Below, piece after piece: positions 1 to 8,926 of a stretch of 16,867 nucleotides of DNA. A program made the position numbers and the translations under genes. Under the pieces are notes generated by a model that saw only the letters and a program-made list of their open reading frames with translations, was not told where the DNA came from and did no database searches. This stretch comes from Zygnema cylindricum (Eukaryota; Streptophyta; Zygnematophyceae; Zygnematales; Zygnemataceae): NCBI GenBank assembly GCA_037447655.1, contig JBBHKE010002953.1, positions 1 to 16,867 on the forward strand. The letters run 5' to 3'. Every line of letters starts with the position of its first letter. Position 1 is the first letter of the stretch.

Positions 1-215
1 AACAATATCTATACCCTGAAAATCCGGATGATTCTTATCACGTCTACATTCATTGGCAGCCCTACACACTAATTTACTAAAAGATATCAATTCGTGTAGA
101 TACTACAAAAAATCATCTACACTAAATTTGGTCAATATTGAATAGTTGGTATTCTAAAAATATTCTAAGTCCTAGACTCAAATTTCTAAGACTTACTAAA
201 GCTTACTTTTCAATA
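1..215 (-). mobile_element. LTR2 fragment (copy a), cut by the window edge
   Basis: This stretch aligns closely with 1686-1896 and 12498-12706. The last of these is the 3' LTR next to a Copia polyprotein remnant, so I read all three as copies of one LTR. On the minus strand the LTR begins TATTGAAAAG at 215. The three copies share the boundary TTTTCAATA and diverge completely just after it. Here the neighbour beyond the boundary is the 40-bp satellite. The other end lies outside the window. The usual TG start appears as TA in all three copies, so the exact terminus is uncertain by two or three bases. Confidence 0.7.
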
Positions 216-923
216 AAAAATTGTGTAGGTTAGGTGACAATTTCTGTTAGCACTAACGGTTTGTGTAATTTAGATAACTGTTCCTATTAGTGCTAACAAT
301 TTGAGTAATTTAGATAATAATACCTGTTAGCGCTAACAATTTGTGTAATTTAGGTAACAATTTGTATTAGCCTTACCAGTTTGTGTAATTTAGATAATAA
401 TTCCTGTTAGCGCTAATTGTTTGTGTAATTTAGATAATAATTCTTGTTAGTGATAAGAATTTGTGTAAGTTAGGTAACAATTCATGTTAGCGCTAACAGT
501 TTGTGTTATTTAGATAATAATTCTTGATAGCACTAACAGTTTGTGTAATTTACATAACAATTCTTGAAGGCGGTAACTGTTTGTGTAATTAAGATTACAT
601 TTTCTGTTAGCGCTAACAGATTGTGTAAGTTAGATTACACAATTCTATTAGCGCTAATAGTTTGTGTAAGTTAGGTAAAAATTCGTATTAGCCCTAATAG
701 TTTGTGTAAGTTAAGTAACAATTCATGTTAGCGCTAATAGTTTGTGTAATTTAGATAACAATTCTTGTTAGCGCTAACAGTTTGTGTAATTTAGATAACA
801 ATTTTTGTTAGCGCTAAAAATTTGTGTAAGTTAGGTTACAATTCTTGTCAAAGCTAACAGTTTGTGTAAGCTAGGTATCAATTCAAGTTAGCTTTAACAG
901 TTTGCGTATTTTAAATAACAATT
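216..923. repeat. 40-bp satellite array, block 1 (about 17-18 units)
   Basis: A head-to-tail repeat with a 40-bp period, clearest at 721-800. A typical unit reads taacaattc-tgttagcgctaac-agtttgtgtaa followed by ttta/gtta and ga/gg. The centre TGTTAGCGCTAACA is a perfect 14-bp palindrome (for example 766-779). Units are diverged from one another but the phase is kept. There are no non-repeated spacers, so this is a satellite or minisatellite and not a CRISPR array. No reading frame is maintained. The block ends at 923, where a composite insertion begins. Confidence 0.92.
919..923. repeat. Target-site duplication CAATT, left copy
   Basis: CAATT ends satellite block 1 and reappears at 1897-1901 as the first bases of block 2. 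Collapsing the two copies restores an in-phase 40-bp unit. CAATT is part of the satellite consensus, so the phase agreement carries more weight than the five bases alone. Confidence 0.55.
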
Positions 924-1478
924 TGTTTGATTGACACGTGAATGCCGGTTCAATACGGGGGTAGAATGTGATGTGTTAGACTTAAACCCGCCTAAAAGAA
1001 ATAGGTCGGACCCGTTAGACTCTACATCGAGTTGGTGGCACAGTGGTTAGTGCCTTGACAGCTCAAGGTAGAGGTCCCAAGTTTACAGGCCAAGCTCCTT
1101 TTCTAGTATGGGACATATCAATCTCAATTTCACGAAATCAACATGAGTATCGGGCAAGTGGGACGGATGGTGTGACCGGGTTTTCGTGAGGGGGTGTTGG
1201 ATTGGCACATGGTGCTGGTCAATACGGGGTAGAATGTGATGTTAGACTTAAACCCGCCCTAAAGAAGAATGGACTGTTAGACTCTACATCGAGTTGGTGG
1301 CACAGTGGTTAGTGCCTTGACAGCTCAAGGTAGAGGTCCCAAGTTCGAGCTTGAAGCATCATAGTGAAGGTTGAGGGAAAAGGAATAGATGTATGTAGTC
1401 AGCGTATTCGAGCCCTGGCCGGCTCGCTTTTCCCTAGTATGGGACATACCGAATCTCGGATTTCACGGAAATCAACAT
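924..1478 (+). repeat. Two tandem ~275-bp units carrying the SINE-like sequence
   Basis: Unit 1 (924-1194) and unit 2 (1195 to about 1478) both start TGTT-GATTG-CAC. They share a block with caatacggggtagaatgtga and actctacatcgagttggtgg, and then the tRNA-like head. Unit 1 lacks an internal stretch of roughly 65 bp that unit 2 keeps (about 1349-1430). Just before unit 2 stands gtgagggggTGTTGG, which resembles a polypurine tract followed by an LTR start. A small LTR-type (TRIM-like) origin for the unit is therefore possible but unproven. Confidence 0.7.
1028..1145 (+). mobile_element. tRNA-derived SINE-like sequence, copy 1 (internally deleted)
   Basis: The head contains TGGCACAGTGG at 1036-1046, matching the RNA polymerase III A-box consensus TRGYNNARNNG. 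The region where a B box is expected reads caagtttacaggcc and is degenerate. After a deletion relative to copy 2, the sequence rejoins at ctagtatgggacat and runs to aaatcaacatgag. Plant SINEs of tRNA origin have this layout. The family is not one I can name. Confidence 0.5.
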
Positions 1479-1491
1479 GAAAAAAAATAAA
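1290..1491 (+). mobile_element. tRNA-derived SINE-like sequence, copy 2 with A-rich tail
   Basis: The A box TGGCACAGTGG lies at 1298-1308. A B-box-like AGTTCGAGCTT lies at 1342-1352, near the consensus GGTTCGANNCC, and the spacing is normal for an internal pol III promoter. The body runs through ctagtatgggacataccg to atcaacatg and ends in an A-rich tail at 1479-1491. The A and B boxes plus the tail support a SINE. Against a simple SINE insertion, the sequence upstream of the head is duplicated together with it, and I found no clear target duplication around the SINE alone. Confidence 0.55.
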
Positions 1492-1497
1492 GGTTTT

Positions 1498-1896
1498 CAC
1501 CTTAAACTGCACTTAGTTCTCTCATTTCCTTAACTCTTGTGTAGAATGTACATTCTGTATCAAACTGATCATTCTTAATTAAATTAAATACTCTAAAGAT
1601 CCTCAAAATATCTAAAACGTAAGTACAAGGTTCACAAGACAGCCTATTGACAAAAATATAAGTGTTTGGACCAGAATTGTCCACTAACAATATCTATACC
1701 CTAAAAATCCGGGTGATTCTTATCACGTCCACATTCATTGGCGGCCCTACACTTTAATTTACTTAAAGATAACTATTCGTGTAGATACTACAAAAATCCA
1801 CACTAAATTTGGTCAATATTGAACAGTTGGTATTCCGAAATTATTCTAAGTCCTAGACTCAAACTTCAAAGACTTACTAAAGCTTTCTTTTCAATA
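1498..1896 (-). mobile_element. LTR2 fragment (copy b)
   Basis: This aligns with 12310-12706 of the longer LTR2 copy, from caccttaaactgcac to the boundary TTTTCAATA. The left 230 bp of LTR2 (12079-12309) are missing here and are replaced by the SINE-bearing units. The short open frame on the minus strand at 1502-1690 lies inside the LTR and resembles no protein I know, so I do not call it a gene. Confidence 0.7.
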
Positions 1897-3082
1897 CAAT
1901 TTTTGTAAGCGCTAACAGTTTGTGTAATTCAGATAATTTTTCTTGTAAGCACTAACAATTTGTGTAAGTTAGGTAAGAATTCTTGTTAGCGCTATCAATT
2001 TGAGTTATTTAGAAAACACCATTATGTGCGGCACTGTTTGTGTAAATAACACCTGTTAGCGCTAACAGTTTGTGTAATTTAGATAACAATTTTGTTACGC
2101 TAAAAATTTGTGTGGTTAAGTAACAATTCAGTTAGCACTAACGATTTGTATAATTTAGATAACACTCTATTAGTGCTAACAATTTGTTTAAGTAATGTAA
2201 CAACCCTGTTAGCTCTAATGTTTGTTTAATTAAGATAACAATTCTTGTTAGCGTTAACTGTTTGTGTAATTTAGATATCAATTCCTGTTAGCGGTAATTG
2301 TTTGTGTAAGTTAGGTAACTATTCATGTTAGCGCTAATTGTTTGTGTTATTTAGATAACAATTCTTGTTAGCACTAACAGTTTGTGTAATTTAGATAACA
2401 ATTCCTGTTAGCGCTAACAATTGTGTAAGTTAGGTAACAATTCCTGTTAGCGGTAACAGTTTGTGTAATTTAGGTCACAATTCATTTTAGCGCTTACAGT
2501 TTGCCTAATATAGATAACAATTCTTGTTAGCGTTAAAAGTTTGTGTAATTTAGATAACATTTCCTGTTAGCGCAAATTTTTTTTGTAAGTTAGGTAACAA
2601 TTCATGTTAGCGCTAATAGTTTGTGTAATTAATATAACAATTGTTGGTAGCGCTAACAGTTTGTGTAAGTTAGGTAACAATTACTGTTAGCGGTAAAAGT
2701 TTTTGTGATTTAGGTAACTATTCATGATAGCGCTAATGGTTTGTGAAATTTAGATAATAATTCAAGTTAGCGCTAACTGTTTGTGTATTTTAGATAACAA
2801 TTCTTGTTTAGCGCTAAACATTTGTGTAAGTTAGGTAACAATTCCTGTAAGAGCTAACATTTTGTGTAAGTTTGGTAACAATTCCTGTTAGTTGTAACAG
2901 TTTGTGTAATTTAGGTAATAAATCATGTTAGCGCTAAGAGTTTGCGTAATTAAGGTAACATTTCCTGTAAGCGCAAACAGTTTGTGTAATTTAGATAACA
3001 ATTCATGTTAGCGCTAATAGATTTTGTAATTTAGGTAAGAATTTGCATTAGTATTAACAGTCTCTGTAAGTTAGGTAACAAT
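1897..3082. repeat. 40-bp satellite array, block 2 (about 30 units)
   Basis: The same monomer as block 1, including the TTAGCGCTAA core, over 1,186 bp. Some units are damaged, for example around 2020-2060 where the phase slips. Two variants of the linker alternate irregularly, aatttagataac and aagttaggtaac. The block ends abruptly at 3082 against LTR copy A of the family 1 Copia element. It resumes in phase at 11795-11800 on the other side of that element. Confidence 0.92.
3078..3082. repeat. Target-site duplication ACAAT, left copy
   Basis: ACAAT stands directly before the LTR terminus TGAAACTG and is repeated directly after the far LTR terminus at 11795-11799. Five bases is the usual duplication for Copia integrase. 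Joining the flanks gives ggtaacaattcatgttagc, a normal satellite unit. Confidence 0.8.
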
Positions 3083-4149
3083 TGAAACTGTGAGACCTCT
3101 AAAAGTCCTCAGAGTGGACAGCTTCCAAAAAGCCTTTTGGATAACCCTTACCCCTTTGTGTTTTAGCAAGAACAACTGCCACCGTGGCAAACAAAACCTC
3201 TAACCAACTTCACCCACGTGAAGGTAAGACTCCCTTAAGTTGATAGCAAAAAGAATCTCTGAATTTGGTCCCCTGAGTAGTAAGTTATGGAGGGTCAAAG
3301 TTGACCTTTTGTACAAAAGCTCTCTGGGAGAGAGGGTCCTATCTCCTAATTTTTCTAAGTACTATCTCTCTCACAGACTCTATCAACTGATGTACGGAGC
3401 CAATCAGATTACTCCTTCGTACACAAAAGTATAGTTGCCGGTGTACTTTCTGTACGGACATTGTACGACATGGCCTAAATGTTGACACGTTGTATATCCG
3501 GATTCGCTCCATTAATCCTCGAAGATGTCGCGATCCAATGTCATTCCGCCACGTGTCATCCGATGTTGCGATGATCAAAAAGTGCCAAAATTCTCTTTCG
3601 CGATCTCGGCGTTTAATTTCGGTCGTCCGATTAAATTTACATTTAATCGTAGCAGTAATAAATATATGCGCAATATTCGTTTCGGTAAAGAAATAAATAC
3701 GCGGTATTCGTTTTTAATACGTACCGTAATCCTTACTTTTACATTATTGGATCTATGTCTCCTGTAAAACTATTGCAGTGAAATGAACTATCCTAAGTAA
3801 TAATGTTTAATTAATTGTCAATCCCTACATTATGTATCACTATCTCTAGACTTAACAGTTAAAGCTACCAGCTACCGTCTAATTATCGGCCAGCAGGTTC
3901 CAGGATCAATTCTTGGAGGTGGCACATATATTTTAGCACATATATCCTAAATTATAAATAAACTAATATTTATATCCCGTAAACCTTTTGATAGCCTAGG
4001 TAGCCATTGCTCTAGTTTCCTCTCGAACTTCTCAGTGACTAGGACAAGTTTGAGAGTTGGAGAGAGAAGTTAGAGGTAGACTGCCTCGGCTTCTTTCTAT
4101 ATTTCTATTCAGACCTAGAAAATACTTTTAAAGACCATTAATTTCTACA
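3083..4149 (-). mobile_element. 3' LTR of the family 1 Copia element (LTR A)
   Basis: A 1,067-bp LTR, TG...CA when read on the minus strand: it begins TGTAGAAATTAATGG at 4149 and ends CAGTTTCA at 3083. LTR C at 10728-11794 has exactly the same length and aligns throughout. By eye about one base in nine or ten differs, so the insertion is old. A polypurine tract sits immediately outside at 4150-4160 and the polyprotein ends at 4164, which fixes this copy as the 3' LTR. The plus-strand open frames within it (3240-3767) are chance frames of LTR sequence. Confidence 0.88.
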
Positions 4150-4160
4150 CTCCCCTTATT
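4150..4160 (-). other. Polypurine tract of the family 1 element
   Basis: On the minus strand AATAAGGGGAG lies between the pol stop codon (4164-4166) and the LTR start TGTAG. This purine run is where plus-strand DNA synthesis of the element would be primed. Its position directly next to the LTR is the standard one. Confidence 0.75.
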
Positions 4161-4163
4161 TTC

Positions 4164-4640
4164 TAGTCAATCTTTAATTTCAGACCACACTTCTCCCTGC
4201 AGAAAATTAGCTTAGGGGAAGGCACAGGTTTGGTCATCATATCTGTTACGATCTCACTATCTGGTCTGTACTCTAAACTGATTATTTTGTTTTCTACTTT
4301 CTCTCTAACAAAGTTGAGTCTGATGTCCATGTGTTTGGCTTTAAAATGATGTTTAGGATTGGCAGAGTAGCGATTGCTGCCTGATTATCACAAAATATTT
4401 TTTGCACACCACTCTTAAGGTGACCAAGCTCACCAAGCAAATACTTAACCCACATCAATTCTTTTACAGCAAAGCAAGAGGCCATATACTCAGCCTCCAT
4501 GGTGGACTGAACAATAACTTTTTGTTGTTTGCTACTCCAACAGCAAGCCCCATCACCCACATATAATACATATCCAGAAGTGCATCTCCTTATCGGAGCA
4601 TCACCTGGCATCACTCCAAGTAGTAATGTCAGTATTCTCC
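4164..4640 (-). pseudogene. Copia pol: RNase H domain, broken
   Basis: This is the C-terminal RNase H part of the polyprotein, which would remove RNA from the RNA-DNA hybrid during reverse transcription. Visible motifs in order are a TSGYV strand, CCWSSKQQK, the STMEAEYMA block around an acidic catalytic Glu, and FCDNQAA with its Asp. After a frameshift near 4360-4368 come KHMDIRLNFVREK and TDMMTKP, ending at a TAG at 4164-4166. The entry into the domain near 4615 is also shifted, apparently by a small deletion just after WSDA. The domain is therefore split over three frames and cannot be translated as one piece. Identification is certain at family level. Confidence 0.88.
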
Positions 4641-5735
4641 TCACCCAAATACAACCATAGATCCCTAGTTCCTATCAAATATCTAAGGACTCTTTTAGCT
4701 GCCTCCCAATCCCTCTTAGAGGACGCATTTAGACTTCTACTCAGCACTCCTACAGCTGCAACTAAATCCGGCTGGGTAGAATTCATAAAATAGATTAGAC
4801 TTCCCACTACTTCCGTGTAAAGAATAGTCTGCATGAACTTCTGTTCTTTTGGAGATAATTTCTCGTCTAAGACTATGACTCCTTCTTCCTCACTCCGCTC
4901 ACTTCCCTTCTTTAACTCCATTGGAGTTGAACAACTATTAAATTTATCCATCTAAATTTTTTCAAACATCTTCCCTATTGATTCCTTTTTAGTCAATCTT
5001 ATAATCTTTTCTTTTTCGGTCTCTCTCTACTTGAATTCCCAAAATATATTTTGCTTCCCCCATATCATTCATTTCAAATCTCCCCTTAAGATCGGTTTTC
5101 AGTTTATTAATTTTTTTCATTGATTTACTTAAAACAAGCAAATCATCAACATAAATTGCAATAAATATAAAACCTTCCTCATCTTCGAAAACATAAATTG
5201 AGTGATCTGCGCTGATCCGGATATATCCCAGACCGGTAAGAAACTCATCAAGCTTCTTATTCCACTGTCAATGCGCCTATTTCAAACCATAAAGGGATTT
5301 AATCAGACGGCATACCTTACTCTCCTTTCCTTCCTCCACAAACCCTTCGGGTTGTCGCATGAAGATCTCCTCTTCCGATTCTCCATGCAAAAAGGCTCTC
5401 TTGATGTCCATCTGATGCACTTCCATGTCTTCCGCTGCTGCCAGACAGAGAAGTATGCGGACGGAGGGAAATCTGACGACCGGGGCAAAGGTTTCCTCGT
5501 AGTTAATTCCCTCCTTTTGTGTAAATCCCTTTGCCACTAATCTGGCCTTGTAGCGCTCGATTGTGTTATCTGGGTTTAGTAGTAATATGAAAACCCACTT
5601 ACAACCGATTAGTTTTCAGTTAGGTGGACAATCCACCAGCTCCTAAGTATCGGCTGCCATAATTGAGGCCATCTCCTCATTGATGGCTGTCTTCCACCGA
5701 TTTCTTTCTGGACAAGTAATCGCCTCTCCATAAGT
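4641..5735 (-). pseudogene. Copia pol: reverse transcriptase, broken
   Basis: Begins around the WKTAINEEM block and continues through YKARLVAKGFTQKEG, the FAPVVRFPSVRILL block, HQMDIKRAFLHG (first catalytic Asp), MRQPEGF and SLYGLK. It then runs to the active-site YVDD at 5142-5153, GEAKYILGIQ, NSCSTPM, and the GSLIYFM and RPD-type connection ending at WSDA. In-frame stops lie at 5643-5645, 5616-5618, 5277-5279 and 5268-5270, with another at 4952-4954 in the next frame. A frameshift lies near 5005-5016 in an A/G-rich run. The catalytic motifs are kept, but the gene is inactive. The lineage looks Tork-like, which is an impression only. Confidence 0.9.
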
Positions 5736-6965
5736 CTGAGGTTCATCTTGATGAGATAGTTTTGTTACCTTGTTATTAACTTGATTTTCTTGCAATCTTT
5801 TGCTACTTCTCCTCCCCCCCTCAAAATTTGAGGCCGGAATAGATGGTTCTCGTGGATTCTTTCGAACAATCTCGGCTTCTCCCCTATCCCTTGATTCCAA
5901 ATCAATTTTTACCACGTCTTCCGTTTCGAGTAGAGTTGTCACTGGAGTTTCCACAGCCGAGTCCTTTTCGGTCTGATTTGTACCTACAAGAATGTCATCT
6001 TCTCTAAAACCTGGATAGTTAGGAAGCTGAAAGTCATCGGAATTTTCTGACTCAAATCTGATTTTTACAGACTTTGTATATTTGAAGGAATCCACAAGTT
6101 TTCCTTCATCCATAACTATTAGATGCTTTACTAAGATTATATCTTCCCTTTTTAGATCATAAACTCTATATCCTTTAACATCCTCATCATATCCTAATAA
6201 GTATCCCGGTTTTCCTTTAGGATCTAGCTTCCAATTAGACCGATCAGTATCTAGACTGAATACTTGACTGCCGAAAACCTTTAAGTGAGATATGTCTGGT
6301 TTCCGGCCTGTCCATCTCTCATAAGGTGTTTGATCTTTTACAGCTGAAGTAAGAACTCTATTTTTGAGATAATTAGCACAGTTCATTACTTCTACCCAAA
6401 ATCTTTTTCCTATCTTTTTATCTGACAACATACTTCTAGCACTATCACTTAGTGTTCTATTTAACCTTTCAGCTACCCCATTCTGTTTCGGATTTTCAAG
6501 AACCGTCTTTTGGTGTTGGACCCCATCTTCCCTCAAAAAATCCTCAAATTGGTTAGAAGTATACTTTCCAACATTGTCACTCCTTACTCTCTTGATTGGA
6601 GTTTCATGGAGTTTTTGGCTCCATGCTTTATATTGTCTAAAACAATCCTCAGCTTCTGACTTGTTTCTCAAAAAATACACCCGGAAATACCGAGACCAAT
6701 CATCAGTGATAGTCATCATAAATCTCTTCCCACCTGGTGAGGGGACTTTAGCCAGTCCCCAAATATCTGTGTGTACTAGATCTAGAATTTTTTCTCCCTT
6801 ATAGGTGGTTGTTTTAGGAAAAGGTAATCTGTGAGCTTTACCTTGAGCACATCCACTAAAATCACTTATAATATCACTCTCACTGAACTGAATCCCTTCC
6901 ACCACTCCCATCTTTTTCATCTCTCTTAACTTATCTAGATTCACATGCCCAAGCCTCTTATGCCA
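5736..6965 (-). pseudogene. Copia pol: integrase and C-terminal linker
   Basis: This part lies in one long open frame (5643 to about 7262). The GAG-pre-integrase zinc finger starts at WHKRLGHVN near 6965 with both His. Of the two Cys, only the second is present: the expected C-x2-C reads F-S-G-C near 6850. The catalytic core shows Asp in HTDIWG, Asp in RSDN and Glu in GVAER, with exactly 35 residues between the last two, as in DD35E enzymes. It is followed by the YLKNR and KVFGS blocks and an acidic, Ser/Glu-rich linker to RT. Integrase would insert the cDNA copy with a 5-bp duplication, as seen at this element. The GGE next to the second Asp is changed to VGK. Confidence 0.9.
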
Positions 6966-7420
6966 CATCATAATATCATGAACACCAGCATAATAAATTT
7001 TCTCCGTTTCATTACTTAAAATCAGCCTAAACATCCCATGGCTACCTTTCTCAGCAATGAAATAGACATCCTCCTCAAAACTAGCAGTAAAGACTCCTTC
7101 CCTAGTGCTAGTAAAAAAACCCTTATCATCTAATACTGATGTAGAGATGAGGTTTTTGTTCAGCTCCGGAATAAAAAATACATCGGAGAATGTTAATATG
7201 GATGTCTTTCCTTCTACTAACACTTTCAGATCCACCGATCCTACAAGAGTAGTGGTGACTATCCTACATCCCCGTACTCTATCTTTACGGTGGGAATAGT
7301 TCTTATCTTAGTGAACAGGTGCCTATCTTACACATGTGCATAGAGGCACCTGAATCTATAATACAGCTTGCTTCACCTTTCAATCCACCGTAAGCACATT
7401 TCTGCCTTCGTGGAATTTCG
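6966..7420 (-). pseudogene. Copia protease region, frameshifted twice
   Basis: The aspartic protease signature DSGAS is at 7342-7356 on the minus strand, preceded by CII and followed by MHMC, as in Copia proteases. The protein then leaves frame near 7330 and again near 7262, after which the frame that carries integrase continues with VDLKVLVEGKTS and FFIPELNKNLIS. The protease would have cut the polyprotein into its units. Only the catalytic triplet and the downstream hydrophobic blocks are recognisable. Confidence 0.82.
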
Positions 7421-8040
7421 ACCTCGTTTTTTGCCTCCAACTCCTCATCCAAAAGGAGCTCATCGTCCTTGTCCTCGGATTCCACCTCATGTACCTGTGT
7501 CACAAGGGCATTTTTCTTTCCTTTTGGGATACCACCGGTCTGCCCCTCTTTTAATCGAAGCTCTGTTAGCTTAGTGCACTCTATCATATAGTGCCTCGGT
7601 TTTTTACAAAAATGACATAAACCTTTGGGAGCACTTGGTCCGAACTTGTTGGCCTTATTTTTCTGCTCCCTTCCCCAATAGTTTCCGACCGGTTTCCGGA
7701 ATCCTTGTTCCTCCAATCTGTCAAAGTTGCCAAGGCTTGGCCACTCTTTCCTCCCCTTCGGATCTCTATCGTATTCTCCCAAACGAGAATCATCCCTACC
7801 ATTGAGTTCCATATCCACCTTGAGTCTGGCAAGTCCTGCACACGGATGACTATGTTCTCGAACTCATCGGGTAACTTCATGAGTATACAGTTAACCTTTT
7901 CTTTTTCACTAAAATCTTTTCCCGCACTCTCTAGCTCCATGAAGAGTGTAGCAAGCTCATTGCAAAAATCCAACGTTTTCCCCCCTTTGTATACATATTC
8001 CTTAACTTTCTGATCAGCCAACTGTTGTTTCTGAATCATA
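7421..8040 (-). pseudogene. Copia gag, C-terminal part with zinc knuckle
   Basis: The retained gag starts abruptly at 8040 with MIQKQQLADQKVKEY and runs through the helical capsid part (FCNELATLFMELESAG, LPDEFENIV). A frameshift near 7825 moves it to the frame with a basic stretch and the nucleocapsid knuckle at 7576-7617, C-HF-C-x4-H-x4-C. The Gly normally before the His is Arg here. Gag would form the virus-like particle and bind RNA. The N-terminal part is missing at this site and is probably the segment at 9218-9491, displaced by the insert 8041-9217. The apparent ATG at 8049-8051 belongs to inserted LTR sequence and is not the real start. Confidence 0.85.
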
Positions 8041-8642
8041 CCACGTGTCATTGATGTGGCGATGATCAGAAACCGCCGAAATTCTCTTCTGCAATCTAGG
8101 CGTTTAATTTCGACCGTCTGATTAAATTTACATTTAATCGTAGCCGTTATAAATACATACGCGGTATTTGTTTTGGCGAAGAAATAAATGCGCGGTATTC
8201 GTTTCTTATATGTACCGTAATCCGTACTTTTACATTACTGGATCTTTGTCTCCCGTAAAACTATTGTAGTTAAATGAACTATCCTACGTATTAATGTTTA
8301 ATTAATTGTCAATCCCTACATTCCGTAACACTATCTCTAGACTTAACGGTTAAAGCTACCAGCTACCGGCTAGTTACCGGCCGGCAGGTTCCAGGATCTA
8401 TTCTTGGAGGTGGCACATATATTTTAGTAAATATATCCTAAATTACACATAAACTAATATTTATATCCTATAAACCTCTGGATAGCCTAGGTTGCCATGG
8501 CTCTCTAGCTTCCTCTCCAACTTCTCACTGACTGCGACAAGTTTGAGAGTTGGAGAGAGAAGTTAGAGGTAGACTGCCTCGGCTTCTTTCTAAATTTCTA
8601 TTCAGACCTAGAAAATACTTTAAAAGACCATTAATTTATACA
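8041..8642 (-). mobile_element. Partial family 1 LTR (LTR B) inside gag
   Basis: This aligns with 11193-11794 of LTR C and about 3547-4149 of LTR A. It contains only the start-side 602 bp of the 1,067-bp LTR. From 8041 to about 8560 it differs from LTR C at roughly one position in nine. From 8561 on it is identical. It abuts gag at 8040 without leader or primer-binding site, so it is not a functional 5' LTR. It forms the left part of a 1,177-bp segment copied into gag. Confidence 0.85.
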
Positions 8643-8926
8643 ACAATTCATGTTAGCACTAATAGTTTGTGTAAGATAAGTAACAATTCATGTTAGCGCT
8701 TACTGTTTATGTGAGTCTTGTAACAATTCCTGTTAGCGCTAACAGTTTGTGTAATTTATGTAACAATTTATATTAGCGCTAAGAGTTTGTGTAATTCATG
8801 TTACAATTCCTGTTAGAGCTAACAGTTTGTGTAATTTAGATAATAATTATTGTTATCGTTTAGAGTTTGTGTAAGTTAGGTAACAATTCTTATTAGCGCT
8901 AACATTTTGTGTAAGTTAGGTAACTA
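8643..8926. repeat. 40-bp satellite, duplicated block (about 7 units)
   Basis: Identical, base for base as far as I can read, to 11795-12078. It starts ACAATTCATG directly after the LTR terminus, just as on the right side of the whole element. It was therefore copied together with the LTR and not amplified independently. Confidence 0.9.

Larger units (their letters stand above)
924..1896 (-). mobile_element. Composite insertion in the satellite (solo-LTR-like)
   Basis: A 973-bp block starts TG at 924, ends TTTTCAATA at 1896 and interrupts the satellite. It consists of two tandem ~275-bp units (924-1194 and 1195 to about 1478), a short A-rich stretch, and an LTR2 fragment (1498-1896). CAATT flanks it on both sides. 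Read on the minus strand it starts like LTR2 and ends in ACA, as an LTR would. It could therefore be a solo LTR2 whose 3' half was replaced or invaded by the SINE-bearing units. Two separate insertions are the alternative reading. No coding capacity is visible. Confidence 0.55.

Noticed and set aside
216-923. CRISPR-like regular repeats
   Set aside because: Repeats are directly adjacent with a 40-bp period and have no unique spacers. The context is a eukaryotic genome.
1028-1352. A functional tRNA gene
   Set aside because: The A box and B-box-like site fit, but no cloverleaf with anticodon and acceptor stems can be formed. A SINE-like origin explains it better.
1502-1690. 62-codon minus-strand frame
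   Set aside because: Inside the LTR2 fragment. No matching frame is conserved in the copy at 12370-12500 and no domain is visible.
3240-3767. Overlapping plus- and minus-strand open frames of 64-80 codons
   Set aside because: They lie within LTR A and correspond to non-coding LTR sequence. The equivalent frames in LTR C (10954-11411) differ in length, and no protein domain is visible.
5202-5540. 112-codon plus-strand frame
   Set aside because: Antisense shadow of the reverse transcriptase. The minus-strand frame has clear RT motifs.
7303-8051. ATG at 8049-8051 as a true gag start
   Set aside because: The first codons (ATGACACGTGG) are LTR B sequence. Gag homology begins only at about 8040, so this start was created by the junction.
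8041-8642. LTR B as the element's functional 5' LTR
   Set aside because: It lacks 465 bp of the LTR, has no leader or primer-binding site and joins mid-gag. LTR C is full length and has leader and gag start in place.
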